59,960 nucleotides of DNA from Rhodospirillaceae bacterium bin65 (GCA_002238725.1 MPMX01000024.1:1-59960); one strand, 5' to 3'; positions 8,874-18,628 are shown, counted from the stretch's first letter. A program made the numbers and translations. Notes: generated by a model not told the origin, from the sequence alone.

Positions 8874-10304
8874 ATGGCGGATCGCGACCTGCGCGCCTTC
8901 TTTATCGGCGGCGAATGGGTGAAGCCCGACAGTTCATCGGAATTTCCGGTCCTGAACCCGGCGAACGAGGCGAGGATCGGTACGATCGTTCTCGGCAACG
9001 AGGCCGATGTCGACCGCGCCGTGGCCGCGGCCGCCGCCGCCTTCGAGGGCTATTCGCGGACCACCAAGGCGGAACGGCTGGCGCTCCTGAACCTGCTGCT
9101 GGAGGAATCGGCCGCCCGGCTGGAAGACCTCGCGCAGGCGATGACCGCCGAAATGGGCGCGCCGATTACCATGTCGCGCGAGGCGCAGGCCGATGCCGCG
9201 GTCGGCCATCTCGGGGCCTTCATCGAGGCGCTCGAACAGCAGGAAGAACGGGAGGAACTGCCGAACGGCGAAATCCTGGTGCGCGAGCCGATCGGGGTGT
9301 GCGGGCTGATTACGCCGTGGAACTGGCCGATCTACCAGGTCGCGCTCAAGGTCATTCCGGCGCTCGCGGCCGGCTGCACCTGCGTCCTGAAGCCGTCGGA
9401 GCACACGCCCCTGTCGGCCGTCCTTTATGCCGAGATCATCGACGCCGCCGGGTTCCCGCCCGGCGCCTTCAACCTGATCCACGGCGAGGGCCCGGTCGCC
9501 GGGGCCGCCCTGTCGCGCCATCCGGCCGTCCAGATGATGTCGTTCACCGGATCGACCCGGGCCGGCGTTGCGGTGACGAAGGACGCAGCCGACACCGTGA
9601 AGCGGGTGACGCTGGAGCTGGGCGGCAAATCGCCCAACCTGGTCTTCGCCGACTGCGACCTGGAGGAAAGGGTCGCGAACTCGGTGATGGAGTGCTTCTA
9701 CAACACCGGCCAGTCCTGCGACGCGCCAACCCGGATGCTGGTGGAGCGCAGTTGCTACGAGGAGGCGAAAGCCATCGCGAAGTCCGCCGCGGAGGCCGTG
9801 GTGGTCGGCGATCCCGGCGAGGAGGGCGAGCGGCTCGGCCCGCTGTTCGACCGCATCCAGTTCGACCGTGTCCAGGCGCTGATCGAAAAGGGGATCGAAG
9901 AGGGCGCGGCCCTGCTGACCGGCGGCCCCGGCCGGCCCGATGGCCTGGAGACCGGCTGGTATGTCCGGCCCACGGTGTTCGCCGACGTGCGCAACGACAT
10001 GACGATTGCGCGCCGGGAAATCTTCGGCCCCGTGCTGGCGATGATGCCGTTCGAGGACGAGGACGAGGCCATCGCGATCGCCAACGACACGCCCTATGGC
10101 CTTGCCGCCTTCGTCCAGACCGGCGATCCCGACCGCGCCGAGCGGGTCGCGGCCCGGCTGCGCGCCGGCGCCGTCCACATCAACGGCGGCGTGTATCAAT
10201 ACGGTTCGCCGTTCGGCGGCTACAAGCAATCCGGCGTCGGCCGCGAAGGCGGCGTCTGGGGGCTGGAGGATTACCAGGAAACGAAGATCCTGCATTTTCC
10301 CTAG
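8874..10304 (+). CDS. NAD(P)-dependent aldehyde dehydrogenase
   Basis: The 476-residue ALDH-superfamily enzyme would oxidise an aldehyde to its acid. The Rossmann/cofactor region includes 'GVCGLITPWNWP', with 'FTGSTRAG' further on. The general base is Glu248 in 'LELGGKSPN' and the nucleophile is Cys282 in 'NTGQSCDAPTR'. The C-terminal 'EIFGPVLAMMPF' and 'PFGGYKQSGVGREGG' motifs are complete. It is transcribed divergently from the livK-like gene across about 100 bases, so the two share an upstream region and may respond to the same substrate. AGGAGG lies just before the ATG. The aldehyde itself is not identifiable. Confidence 0.9.
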   Translation: MADRDLRAFFIGGEWVKPDSSSEFPVLNPANEARIGTIVLGNEADVDRAVAAAAAAFEGYSRTTKAERLALLNLLLEESAARLEDLAQAMTAEMGAPITMSREAQADAAVGHLGAFIEALEQQEEREELPNGEILVREPIGVCGLITPWNWPIYQVALKVIPALAAGCTCVLKPSEHTPLSAVLYAEIIDAAGFPPGAFNLIHGEGPVAGAALSRHPAVQMMSFTGSTRAGVAVTKDAADTVKRVTLELGGKSPNLVFADCDLEERVANSVMECFYNTGQSCDAPTRMLVERSCYEEAKAIAKSAAEAVVVGDPGEEGERLGPLFDRIQFDRVQALIEKGIEEGAALLTGGPGRPDGLETGWYVRPTVFADVRNDMTIARREIFGPVLAMMPFEDEDEAIAIANDTPYGLAAFVQTGDPDRAERVAARLRAGAVHINGGVYQYGSPFGGYKQSGVGREGGVWGLEDYQETKILHFP

Positions 10305-10363
10305 GCCGGCCCCTGGCTGGTATTATCGCCTGCCGGACAGCCGAGCGAAACCCGGACCCGTTC

Positions 10364-12321
10364 ATGGCCGATCTGCAACGCCGCGACCCGAATACAGCGG
10401 TTTCCCGCACGGAGGATTCCGGGCGCTGGCGGCTGTCGATGTCGTCGATCCTCATCCTGAGCTTCGGTTCGCTGATTTCCGTCTCGCTGCTGCTCGTCCT
10501 CGGCTTCACCCTCGTCGGCGCGACCCGCAATACGGTCAATCTGCTGCGCGAACGCGCGGAACTCGGCATCGCACTGATCGCGAAGGAGGTGGATACCCAT
10601 CTCCAGTCGGCCTCGAACCAGGCGTCGTTCGTCGCCAGCATGGTCGAAAGCGGCCGGATCGACGTCGCGGACCGGGACCGGCTGGCGACCCTGATGTTCG
10701 GCGCCATGGCGGCCGACCCGGCGATCGGCGCCGTCGCATTCGTCTTCCCGGACGGCGAAGCCGAAGTCGTCGATCGACTGGCCGATCCGGCCCGCCCTTA
10801 CAAGGTTCAACTCCGCTCGGGGCCCCCGCTCCTTCCTCCCCCCGGGCGGGGAGGGCGGAGTCGGGCTGCCGGCGGGCGGGCCCGCCCCGCCATTACAGGG
10901 TTCAACTCGGCTCGGATCCGCTGGTTCGACGCGGCCTCCGGTACGGGCGAGGCAACGTCCGGCCCGTCTGGCTGCCGCCGGCCTATCGGCCGGACATCGA
11001 ACGGACCATCCTCACGCTCGAACGGCCGGTCCGGCGAAACGGTGAGTTTCTCGGGGTGCTGGCGTCCGTCATCAGCGTCGGCAGCCTGTCCGAGCGCCTG
11101 AAGAGCGCCTTCGGGACTCTCGGAAGCAATGTCTTCGTGCTCTACGGCAAGGACAGGGTTCTTGCCCACACCCTGATGGCGACAGGGTATCCCGGTCTGA
11201 CGGTCGAGACTCCGCTGCCCCCGGTCGCCGGCTTCGGAGACTCGATTCTCGCGGCGATGTGGAATTCCGATTCGATCCGGCCATTGAGAATCGATCTGGA
11301 CCCACCGCTGCGAGGACACGTGGCCAGAATCGACGATGTCGATCACGTCTTCGTCTACAGGAAGATCGAAGCCTATACCGCCGTGCCGATCTATGCCGGC
11401 GCCCATTTCAGGAGCGAGGTCGTCGCCGGCGAACTCGAACGGCTGCGCGATTCCATCATCGTCGGGCTGGCCGCCGTCGCGGCTTCGATCCTCCTCGCCG
11501 TCTTCATCGGCCGGCGTCTGGCCCGGCCCGTGACGCGCCTGTCCGCCGCGGCCCGGCTGATCGGCCAGATGAACCTCGACGATATCCGCGACCTGCCCCC
11601 CAGCCGGGTGCGCGAGCTCGACCAGCAATCGAGCGCCTTCAACGCCATGAACGGCGCACTGAAATGGTTTCAGGCGTATGTCCCGCGGGCACTGGTGCGC
11701 CAGCTGCTCACCGCGGGGGACCTGACCGGCCTCGAATCGGACCGGCGCAACGTCACCGTGATGTTTACCGATATCGCCGGATATTCGACGGTTTCCGAAG
11801 GCAAGAGCGCAAGCGAGATCGCCGGTCTGCTCAACCGGCATTTTTCCATCCTGACCGAGGAGATCGAGGCGCAGGGCGGCACCGTCGACAAGTTCATCGG
11901 CGACAGCGTCATGGCGTTCTGGGGCGCGCCGGAAAAACAGAAGGACCGGGCCGCCCATGCCTGCCGCGCGGCGCTGGCGATCCGCAGCCGCATCGCCGCA
12001 GACAACGAACGGCGCGCCGACGCCGGCGAGCCGCCGGTGCGGGTGCGCATCGGCATCCAGTCCGGCGAAGCGACGGCCGGCAACATCGGCAGCCGGAGCC
12101 GGCTCAACTACACGGTGATCGGCGATACCGTGAATATCGCGCAGCGGCTGGAACAGCTCGGCAAAGAGGTCTCGCCCGATGACGAGGTCGCCATCGTCGT
12201 CGGCGCCGCGACGGCTGCCGACGCCGGCGCGGAATTCGCTTTCGAGCCGGTCGGCGACATGGCGGTCAAGGGCCGCGCCGCGCCGGTCGAGGTGCACCGG
12301 CTGCTCGGCACGCAGGATTGA
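10364..12321 (+). pseudogene. Class III adenylate/guanylate cyclase with sensor and HAMP, split by a 95-bp insertion
   Basis: The first part (ATG 10364, one transmembrane helix near residues 26-46, start of an extracytoplasmic sensor domain) runs in one frame, and in that frame the product ends at 11101. The rest of the sensor domain, a second membrane helix ('IIVGLAAVAASILLAVFIGRRLARPV'), HAMP and the catalytic domain run in another frame to 12321. The cyclase has both metal Asp motifs ('MFTDIAGYSTVSE' and 'DKFIGDSVMAFWGAP') and 'NYTVIGDTVNIAQRLE'. Removing 95 bp between two near-identical copies of TTACARGGTTCAACTC (10798 and 10893) restores one frame of about 620 residues with no stop. The gene is therefore probably inactivated, unless the catalytic part is translated from an internal start. 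Confidence 0.8.
10798..10892. repeat. 95-bp GC-rich insertion with direct-repeat ends
   Basis: Copies of TTACAAGGTTCAACTCCGCTCGG-like sequence start at 10798 and 10893 (two mismatches over about 22 bases). The unit between them is very GC-rich, with inverted segments (CTCCTTCCTCCCCCC / GGGGAGGGCGGAG, and GGCGGGCGGGCCCGCC). Its 95-bp length is not a multiple of three and shifts the cyclase frame. It looks like a small mobile repeat with a target-site duplication, or a slippage product. Confidence 0.7.
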
Positions 12322-12511
12322 TCCGCTCCGCCGGCGACGCCTTTCGCGGACTTGCGCCGGGCGGCTGACTGTCCGTCAGGGAAATGTGTGCGTGCAATCG
12401 AAGTGCCGGTCCCTTACACTCCGAAGCGTCGATCCTGGGCTGAATGGCGGCGATCGGCGTTTGCATACAGCGCAGGATTCGACCCATAGCGCCAATCTGT
12501 GGGAGGGAACC

Positions 12512-13534
12512 ATGCGCGCAATTCGTTTGTCCGGAATATCGATTTTGGCCTCGGCCGGGGTGTTGGCGGCGACCCTTGCCGCACCGGCGGTGGCGGCGGA
12601 GGCCGAACTCCGGTTCGTCTCCAACTGGGGCAAGAACCTCTATTCGGTGAAACGCACCATCGAGTGGACCGAGGAATTCAACAAGAGCGCCGCGGCCAAG
12701 GCGGCCAAGATCAGCATCAAGTATATCGGCGGGCGCGAGGTGACGCCGCCATTGCAGCAACTGACCGCGCTGCGCAAGGGCGTCTTCGACATGCTGTTCG
12801 GCGCCGCCGGCTACTATCTCGGCGCGGTGCCGGAGGCCTTCGCCATCTACGGCTCCAAGATCACGCCGATGGAGGCGCGCAAGAACGGCGGCCTCGACCT
12901 GCTCAAACGCATCTACCGCAAGAAGGCCAACGCCCATGTGCTCGGCTGGGTCGCCGGCGGGGTCGGCGTCAACCTGTGGCTGAAGAAAAAACCCAAGGTC
13001 AAGGCCGACGGCACGCCGGACCTGAGCGGGATGAAGATCCGCGGCATCGCCGGCCTGCACCGGGAATGGCTCAAGGCCATGGGCGCGACCCAGATCAGCG
13101 TCCCCGCGCCGGGCATCTACAATGCGCTCGAGCGCAACCTTGTCGACGGCGCCGCATGGCCCGGCCTCGGCATTATGGGCTTCGGCTTCCAGAAGTTCGT
13201 CAACTACCGGGTCGACCCGATGGTCTGGCAGTTCGACAACCTGATCTGGATCAATCTCGACAAGTGGAACGGGCTGACCCAGGCGCAGCGCGACGCCCTG
13301 ACGACGTCGGTGATCGCCTACGAGCCGGTCGCCCACGTCTTCTACGAGAAGCTGGTTGCCGAGCGATGGGCCAAGCTCGGCGAGCAGGGCGTCAAGTCGT
13401 TCGAACTCACCGGCGCCGCGGCCCGGCGCTACATCGCGGCGGCCGAGAAAGTGCAGTGGGACCAGGTGAAAAAGCTGGCGCCGAACGAATACGACGAACT
13501 GCGCAAGAAGTTCCCGCCGTCGCCGGTCAACTAG
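12512..13534 (+). CDS. dctP: TRAP transporter solute-binding protein DctP
   Basis: The 340-residue protein starts at an ATG 5 bases after GGGAGG and has a Sec signal peptide ('ISILASAGVLAATLAAPAVAAEAEL'). The mature part shows DctP features: 'TEEFNKSAAAKAAKISIKYIGGREVTPPLQQLTALRKGVFDMLFG', then 'LSGMKIRGIAGLHREWLKAMGATQISVPAPGIYNALERNLVDGAAWPG', where the conserved Arg that clamps a carboxylate lies in 'KIRG'. It binds the solute in the periplasm and passes it to DctQM, encoded next on the same strand. The substrate is unknown but is probably an organic acid. Confidence 0.87.
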   Translation: MRAIRLSGISILASAGVLAATLAAPAVAAEAELRFVSNWGKNLYSVKRTIEWTEEFNKSAAAKAAKISIKYIGGREVTPPLQQLTALRKGVFDMLFGAAGYYLGAVPEAFAIYGSKITPMEARKNGGLDLLKRIYRKKANAHVLGWVAGGVGVNLWLKKKPKVKADGTPDLSGMKIRGIAGLHREWLKAMGATQISVPAPGIYNALERNLVDGAAWPGLGIMGFGFQKFVNYRVDPMVWQFDNLIWINLDKWNGLTQAQRDALTTSVIAYEPVAHVFYEKLVAERWAKLGEQGVKSFELTGAAARRYIAAAEKVQWDQVKKLAPNEYDELRKKFPPSPVN

Positions 13535-13580
13535 GCCGTTCAACTAGACGGCGGAGCAACGCCGACGCCTTGCAGCGGGC

Positions 13581-14096
13581 GTGCGCCACCTCGTCCGGCT
13601 CTATGACAGGCTGATCGTGGCGCTGGCGGCCGTCGCCGGCGCCATGCTCGCCGGCGTGTTCGTCATGATCGTTTACGAAGTGACGGTGCGCGCGCTCGGC
13701 TATCAGCCGCCGGCGCACACCAGCGCGCTCAGCGAATACGCCATGCTCTACATGACCCTGTTGGCCGCGCCTTGGGTGCTGCGCAACAAGGCCCATGTGT
13801 TCGTGGAATTCCTGGCCGGCAGTCTGCCCGGACAGGTGCGCCGAAGCCTCCAGCGCAGCATCTATGTGCTCTGCATCGTTATCTGCCTGGGGCTGGCCTA
13901 TTACGGCCTGCTCGCTGCGCTCGACTACTGGGAGCGCGGCGAACTCGACATCAGGTCCATCGTGATCGCCAAATGGGCGTTCTACGCGCCCCTGCCGCTC
14001 GGCTTCACGCTGTGCGCCGTCGAGTTCGCCCGGTTCCTGTTCGGCGCGGACGACATGTACGACCGCGGCGCGGACATCGATACGGAAGGCATTTGA
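13581..14096 (+). CDS. dctQ: TRAP transporter small permease DctQ
   Basis: The 171-residue protein begins at GTG and has four hydrophobic segments, as expected for a DctQ subunit. Family features include 'VIVYEVTVRALGYQ' after the first helix and 'EYAMLYMTLLAAPWVLRNKAHVFVEF' in the second. It lies 46 bases after dctP and 7 bases before dctM, so the three genes form one operon and one inner-membrane transporter driven by a sodium gradient (family knowledge). Confidence 0.85.
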   Translation: MRHLVRLYDRLIVALAAVAGAMLAGVFVMIVYEVTVRALGYQPPAHTSALSEYAMLYMTLLAAPWVLRNKAHVFVEFLAGSLPGQVRRSLQRSIYVLCIVICLGLAYYGLLAALDYWERGELDIRSIVIAKWAFYAPLPLGFTLCAVEFARFLFGADDMYDRGADIDTEGI

Positions 14097-14103
14097 CCTT
14101 CTG

Positions 14104-15414
14104 ATGGAGTGGTACTGGATCGCCGCCATCGCCATCGGCCTCATCGTGCTGCTGATGGGGCTGTCCGTCCCGGTCGCCATCGCCTTCTTCACGGTCAGCG
14201 CCCTCGGCGCCCTCTGGGTTTCCGGCGAGCCGGGGCTGGAGCAGATCGCCGTCAACGCGCCGGCGTCGATCTCCTCCTACGCCTTCGTGCCCATCCCACT
14301 CTTCCTGCTGATGGGGGAGCTGTTTTTCCATACCGGGGTTGCCACCCGGGTTTTCGACGCCTTCGACGCCCTGTTCGGCCGGCTGCCCGGCCGGCTCTCC
14401 TATGTGACGGTGGCGAGTGGCACCGCCTTCGCGGCGCTCTCCGGCAACTCGATGGGCAACACGGCGATGCTCGGCTCGCTCCTGGTGCCGGAAATGACCC
14501 GGCGGGGCTACAAGAAGCACATGTCGATGGGCCCGATCCTCGGCGTCGGCGGACTGGCCATGATCATCCCGCCGTCGGGCCTGGGCGTGCTGCTCGGCAG
14601 CCTCGCCATGATCGATATCGGCAAGCTGCTGATCGCCGGCGTCTTTCCCGGCCTGATCCTGGCCGCCCTCTATGCCCTGCTGATCTACATCCAGGTCCGG
14701 ATCGACCCGGAGGCGGCGCCGCAATACGAGGTCGAGCCGGTGCCGCTCGTCCGCAAGCTCCTGCTGATCGCGAGCCAGCTCCTGCCGATGGGCGTCGTCA
14801 TCTTCGCCGTGATCGGGCTGATCGTGCTCGGTATCGCCACGCCGGAGGAATCGGCGGCCTTCGGCGTGCTCGGGGTGCTGGTGCTCGCCGCCGTGTTCCG
14901 CACGCTCACGCTGCGGGCCGTGATCCGGGCGCTCACCGGCGCACTGCGCGTCACCTGCATGGTGCTCTTCATCGTGATCGCGTCCTACGCCTTCACCCAG
15001 ATCCTCGCCCTGTCCGGCGCGACGCGCAGCCTGGTCGACTCGGTCGCGACCATCGAGCTGGCGCCCCTGCTCCTGCTGCTGGTCATGTTCCTGATCCTGC
15101 TCGTCATGGGCATGTTCATGGACGTTGTCTCGATCATGCTGCTGACGATCCCGATCTTCTTCCCGCTCGCCCAGTCGCTCGGCTACGACCCGGTCTGGTT
15201 CGGCCTGGTGATGCTGCTGACCCTCGAGATCAGCATGGTCACGCCGCCATTCGGCCTCGGCCTGTTCGTCATGCTCGGCGTCGCGCCGCGCGGCACGACC
15301 CTCGGCGATGTCTCGAAGGCCGCGGCGCCGTACGTCGTCTGCGACCTGATTCTCTTCGCCCTGCTCGTCATCTTTCCGTCCATCGCCCTGTTCCTGCCGG
15401 GCCTGATGGAATGA
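14104..15414 (+). CDS. dctM: TRAP transporter large permease DctM
   Basis: The 436-residue protein has about 12 hydrophobic segments, the normal DctM size. Typical motifs are 'PLFLLMGELFFHTGVATRVFDAF', 'ALSGNSMGNTAMLGSLLVPEM', 'GPILGVGGLAMIIPPSGLGVLLG' and 'MFMDVVSIMLLTIPIFFPLA' with 'LTLEISMVTPPFGLGLFVM' near the end. It is the transport channel of the DctPQM system and the last gene of the operon; the next gene is convergent. Confidence 0.9.
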   Translation: MEWYWIAAIAIGLIVLLMGLSVPVAIAFFTVSALGALWVSGEPGLEQIAVNAPASISSYAFVPIPLFLLMGELFFHTGVATRVFDAFDALFGRLPGRLSYVTVASGTAFAALSGNSMGNTAMLGSLLVPEMTRRGYKKHMSMGPILGVGGLAMIIPPSGLGVLLGSLAMIDIGKLLIAGVFPGLILAALYALLIYIQVRIDPEAAPQYEVEPVPLVRKLLLIASQLLPMGVVIFAVIGLIVLGIATPEESAAFGVLGVLVLAAVFRTLTLRAVIRALTGALRVTCMVLFIVIASYAFTQILALSGATRSLVDSVATIELAPLLLLLVMFLILLVMGMFMDVVSIMLLTIPIFFPLAQSLGYDPVWFGLVMLLTLEISMVTPPFGLGLFVMLGVAPRGTTLGDVSKAAAPYVVCDLILFALLVIFPSIALFLPGLME

Positions 15415-15427
15415 GCCGGCGGGCCAT

Positions 15428-15988
15428 TCAGTCCGCTTCGAGCAGCAGCGCGGCCGCCGCCGTCCAGTCCGGCTTGAAGCCGAGAATGCGGACATCGTCG
15501 GAGAGCTGGGTGTTGAACAGCCGGTTGTGCCACAGGGTGTTCCGGTAGGCCGGCTCGTCCGGCGTCATCGCGCGCACGGCGCAGGGCAGGCGGTAGGTTT
15601 GGCTGAACTGGCGGAAATCGAGGTGGCAGGCCCCATGCCGCACCAGCAGCGCCGCCAGCCGGGATTCCGGCAGGAACAGGGCGGTCATTTCGTCGGAAAA
15701 CCGGGTGGCGCGGTGATAATGCGTCGATTGCAGAAAGGTCAGTCCTTTCTGATAGACCTCGTTGGGGTCGTGGTTCTTCTTGACCTGGAATTCGAAGAAA
15801 TCCGTGCTCTCCGCCGGGTCGCTGCGCACCAGAAGAACGATCGTGCCCTCGGAGAGCGTCCGGCCGTCCGCCGACAGAATTTTCGGCCGCATTCCCCCGG
15901 ACGGCCGCCCGCCGTCCTCGCGCATCGCGATCTGGCGAATCCGGCACTGCCAGAGGAGAAACTGTTGGCGCAGGGTTTCCGGGGCCAC
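15428..15988 (-). CDS. Conserved hypothetical protein
   Basis: I do not recognise this 186-residue protein. It starts at GTG with 'APETLRQQFLLWQCRIRQIAMR', has no signal peptide or membrane segment, and is rich in charged and aromatic residues ('TDFFEFQVKKNHDPNEVYQKGLTFLQSTHYH', 'LWHNRLFNTQLSDDVRILGFKPDW'). Codon and GC use match its neighbours, which supports a real gene. It is convergent with dctM (13-base gap) and upstream on the same strand as the GlxA-like regulator gene's 3' end, 57 bases away. Confidence 0.7.
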   Translation of the reverse strand: MAPETLRQQFLLWQCRIRQIAMREDGGRPSGGMRPKILSADGRTLSEGTIVLLVRSDPAESTDFFEFQVKKNHDPNEVYQKGLTFLQSTHYHRATRFSDEMTALFLPESRLAALLVRHGACHLDFRQFSQTYRLPCAVRAMTPDEPAYRNTLWHNRLFNTQLSDDVRILGFKPDWTAAAALLLEAD

Positions 15989-16045
15989 GGCGTTCGACCT
16001 GTTTCGTTTACCGGCGCCGACGTTAGCAAGGCAGCAAGCCGCGTG

Positions 16046-17032
16046 CTAGACGCCGCGGCGCCATTGTCCGGGCGTCGTGCCGTGGCGCCGTTTAAGGTGC
16101 CGGCCGAGGTGGGACGCAGACTGAAAGCCGCAGGCGACGGCGATCTCGGAAACGCTCATGCCGGTCTGGCGCAGCAGGCTGGCGGCGCGGTCGATCCGCA
16201 GGTCGAGATAGAACCGGCCGGGCGGCTGGTGTAGATGGCTGCGGAACAGCCTGGTGAGCTGCCGGGCCGAGAGGCCCGTGGCATCGGCGATCTGGTCCAC
16301 GGACAGCGGGTCCTCAAGATGCCGCTCCATGAGCAGGATGGCTTCGGCAAGGTGGCGGTTGCGGCCGGCCATGCGGATGGCGGCGGTGACATGCTGCTCC
16401 TGCGCCGCCTCACGGATCCGGTCGTGGACGTAGTTTTCCGCGACCAGGGAGGCCGTCTCGGCGCCGTGGGCTTCCATGACGAAGGTCAGCATGAGGTCCA
16501 GGCTGGTGGTGCCGCCGGCGCAGCTGAACCGGTGGCGGTCGATCTCGTAGATCGAGGTCCGGATATCGAGATCGGGAAAGCGCTCCCGGTAGGCGTCGAG
16601 GCATTTCCAGTGAATGGTCGAGCGATAGCCGTCGAACAGCCCGGCGGCGGCGACCGGGAAGGCGCCGTCGGAAACCGAACCGATGCGGACGCCCCGGCCG
16701 GCGGCGCGCGCCAGCGAGGCGTCGAGGGCCGCCGATTTGTAGGTATGGGACCGTTCGCCGCCGACCACCGCGAACAGCTCGGGCCCGGCGGTCGAGGCGC
16801 TGCCGTCCGGCAGGGGTGCCGCCGGCAGCCGGATATGGCTGGAGGAGGGCACCCCGTCTCCCGACGGGGAATCGCACAGGTCGCGCGGATCGGCCGTCAG
16901 GCGCCATTCGTAGGCGCGCCGGTCGAGCACCAGGTTGGCCGCCCGCAGGGCATCCACGGCGCACGACAGGGCCAGCAGCGAAAAGCCCGGCACCAGAAAG
17001 AATTCGACCGGAACGGGTTCCCTCATCGCCAT
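16046..17032 (-). CDS. GlxA-family AraC-type transcriptional regulator (copy 1)
   Basis: The protein has an N-terminal DJ-1/PfpI (class I glutamine amidotransferase-like) domain, 'PVEFFLVPGFSLLALSCAVDALRAANLV', and a C-terminal AraC-type double helix-turn-helix, 'LSVDQIADATGLSARQLTRLFRSHL' and 'MSVSEIAVACGFQSASHLGRHLKRRHGTTPGQWR'. 'SVSDGAFPVAAAGLFDG' stands where PfpI enzymes have the nucleophile elbow. GlxA-type proteins include GbdR and SouR, which control glycine betaine and sarcosine catabolism. The start at 17032 gives 328 residues; upstream ATGs lack family similarity. It is divergent from the FAD oxidoreductase at 17173, which it probably controls from the shared 140-base gap. Confidence 0.88.
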   Translation of the reverse strand: MAMREPVPVEFFLVPGFSLLALSCAVDALRAANLVLDRRAYEWRLTADPRDLCDSPSGDGVPSSSHIRLPAAPLPDGSASTAGPELFAVVGGERSHTYKSAALDASLARAAGRGVRIGSVSDGAFPVAAAGLFDGYRSTIHWKCLDAYRERFPDLDIRTSIYEIDRHRFSCAGGTTSLDLMLTFVMEAHGAETASLVAENYVHDRIREAAQEQHVTAAIRMAGRNRHLAEAILLMERHLEDPLSVDQIADATGLSARQLTRLFRSHLHQPPGRFYLDLRIDRAASLLRQTGMSVSEIAVACGFQSASHLGRHLKRRHGTTPGQWRRGV

Positions 17033-17172
17033 TCGTGCGGCCCTCCGGGATTGCCGACGACTTCCGTCAGAATAATGCCCTTTTCTGTCCGATATATTGT
17101 TTATTAGCCGCATTGAAAGGCGCAGGATGCGCCGGAATTCGCGACCGTCATCCTCGTTCGAGAGGCATTCCG

Positions 17173-18516
17173 ATGAGCTTTCCGACCCACGCCCGCTATG
17201 TCGTCATCGGCGCGGGAATCCACGGGCTGTCGACCGCCTGGCGGCTCGCCGAACGCCTCGAAGCCGCCGGCCGGGGCAGCGGCGCCGACATTCTGGTGCT
17301 CGACAAGACGGCCATCGCCGCCGGGGCCAGCGGCATCGCCTGCGGCGTGGTGCGCAACAACTATTTCCAGCCCGCCATGCGCGAACTGATGGCGCACAGC
17401 GTGGGCGTCTGGGAATCCGATCCGAAAGCCTTCAGCTTCCACCCGGTCGGCTACATGCAGATCAGCCACGAGGCGATGCGCGAGGATGTGACCAGCATCT
17501 ACGAGCAGCAGAAGGAGATCGGCTACCCCTCCGAGTTCATCGAAGGCGGGAAGGACTGCATGGCCTACATGAAGGGCCTGCTGTCCGACTGGCGGGCCGA
17601 GGGTATCACCTCCGTCCTGCACGAGAAGAAGGGCGGCTACGCCAACAACACCGCCTCCGTCTACGGCCTGGCCGGCAAGGCCGAGGCCCGGGGCGTGCGC
17701 ATCATGACCGGCGTGGAAGTCACGGGCTTCGAGCGTGGCAGCAATTCCGACGCGGTCACGGGTGTCCTTACGGACAGGGGGACGATCAAGTGCGAGCAGG
17801 TCGTCGTCGCGGTCGGACCCTGGGTCAAGACGATCTGGGACATGCTCGACCTGCCCCGCGAGGTCTCGATCAAGGGCCCCGACGGCGCGATGCACGACGG
17901 CATCCCGACCTGGCGCTACTGGTGCCTGGAGGAGGGCGTCGTCGGCGTCGATCCGGATCTGCAGAAGCTGAACGACGGCGGCATGCCGCCGGTCATCCAT
18001 GTCGATACCGATGCGCCGCTCCGATCCGATGTCGACGGGTCCGTTATCACCGAGGAACCCTGGGGCATCTATTACAAGCCGGATTTTCATTTCGGCGGCG
18101 TCCAGGGCGGCGCCATGCCCTACGAGGTGAAGACCCCGGCAGACGACGTGGCCATCGATCCCTACGGCCCGGATTCGCCGGAATTCATCGTCGGCGACGA
18201 CTTCGCCCATATGTGGTGCTCGGCGCTCGCCTTCTGCCAGGAGCGCTTTTCCGGCCAGATCGGCAAGTTCAAGAAGGAGCCCTCGGGCGGGCTCGGCTGC
18301 TTCACGCCGGATAGTTTCCCGGTCTTCGACACCTTCTGCGAGAATGTCCATATCGTCGCCGACAGCAACCACGGCTACAAGATGATCGGCGTCGGCCATC
18401 TGGTCGCCGACGAAATCATGGGCGAGCCGCAGGCGCTGCTTGAGCCCTTTCGCTTCAGCCGCTACGCCGAGGGCAAATTACACCCGCTGAGCAACAGCCC
18501 GTTCCCCTGGAGCTGA
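17173..18516 (+). CDS. FAD-dependent oxidoreductase, SoxB/dimethylglycine oxidase-like
   Basis: The 447-residue DAO-family flavoenzyme opens with the dinucleotide motif 'YVVIGAGIHGLSTAWRLAERL' and 'DKTAIAAGASGIACGVVRNNYF', close to the SoxB-like pattern (Gly-rich loop, then covalent or tight FAD-site residues). The C-terminal 'ADSNHGYKMIGVGHLVADEIMG' resembles the product end of sarcosine-oxidase-like proteins. It probably oxidises an N-methylated or secondary amine. It stands alone, is divergent from a GlxA-type regulator, and ends just before a strong terminator. It is distinct from soxB at 21517, so the locus has two amine-oxidising flavoproteins. Confidence 0.8.
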   Translation: MSFPTHARYVVIGAGIHGLSTAWRLAERLEAAGRGSGADILVLDKTAIAAGASGIACGVVRNNYFQPAMRELMAHSVGVWESDPKAFSFHPVGYMQISHEAMREDVTSIYEQQKEIGYPSEFIEGGKDCMAYMKGLLSDWRAEGITSVLHEKKGGYANNTASVYGLAGKAEARGVRIMTGVEVTGFERGSNSDAVTGVLTDRGTIKCEQVVVAVGPWVKTIWDMLDLPREVSIKGPDGAMHDGIPTWRYWCLEEGVVGVDPDLQKLNDGGMPPVIHVDTDAPLRSDVDGSVITEEPWGIYYKPDFHFGGVQGGAMPYEVKTPADDVAIDPYGPDSPEFIVGDDFAHMWCSALAFCQERFSGQIGKFKKEPSGGLGCFTPDSFPVFDTFCENVHIVADSNHGYKMIGVGHLVADEIMGEPQALLEPFRFSRYAEGKLHPLSNSPFPWS

Positions 18517-18547
18517 CCTCCCCGGCGCTGGGGATCGGGCGCGAGAA

Positions 18548-18580
18548 AGCCCCCGCCGGTTTCCCGGCGGGGGCTTTTTC
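18548..18580 (+). terminator. Rho-independent terminator
   Basis: A perfect 12-bp stem (AGCCCCCGCCGG / CCGGCGGGGGCT) with a 4-base loop is followed by TTTT. It ends the FAD oxidoreductase gene and lies between convergent genes; A-residues on the left arm could make it work for the minus strand too. Confidence 0.9.
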
Positions 18581-18628
18581 ATGCTCGGCGAATAACGGGG
18601 CGCAGGGCTGCCTGCGCCCCTGTCGCGG

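Noticed and set aside
7688..11101. 1137-codon open frame on the plus strand
   Set aside because: It runs antisense to the livK-like gene and out of frame through the aldehyde dehydrogenase; only its last part (from 10364) is the cyclase N-terminus. Long shadow frames are expected at this GC content.
14005..15495. 496-codon frame antisense to dctM
   Set aside because: Composition is a His/Asp/Arg-rich shadow of a membrane protein gene.
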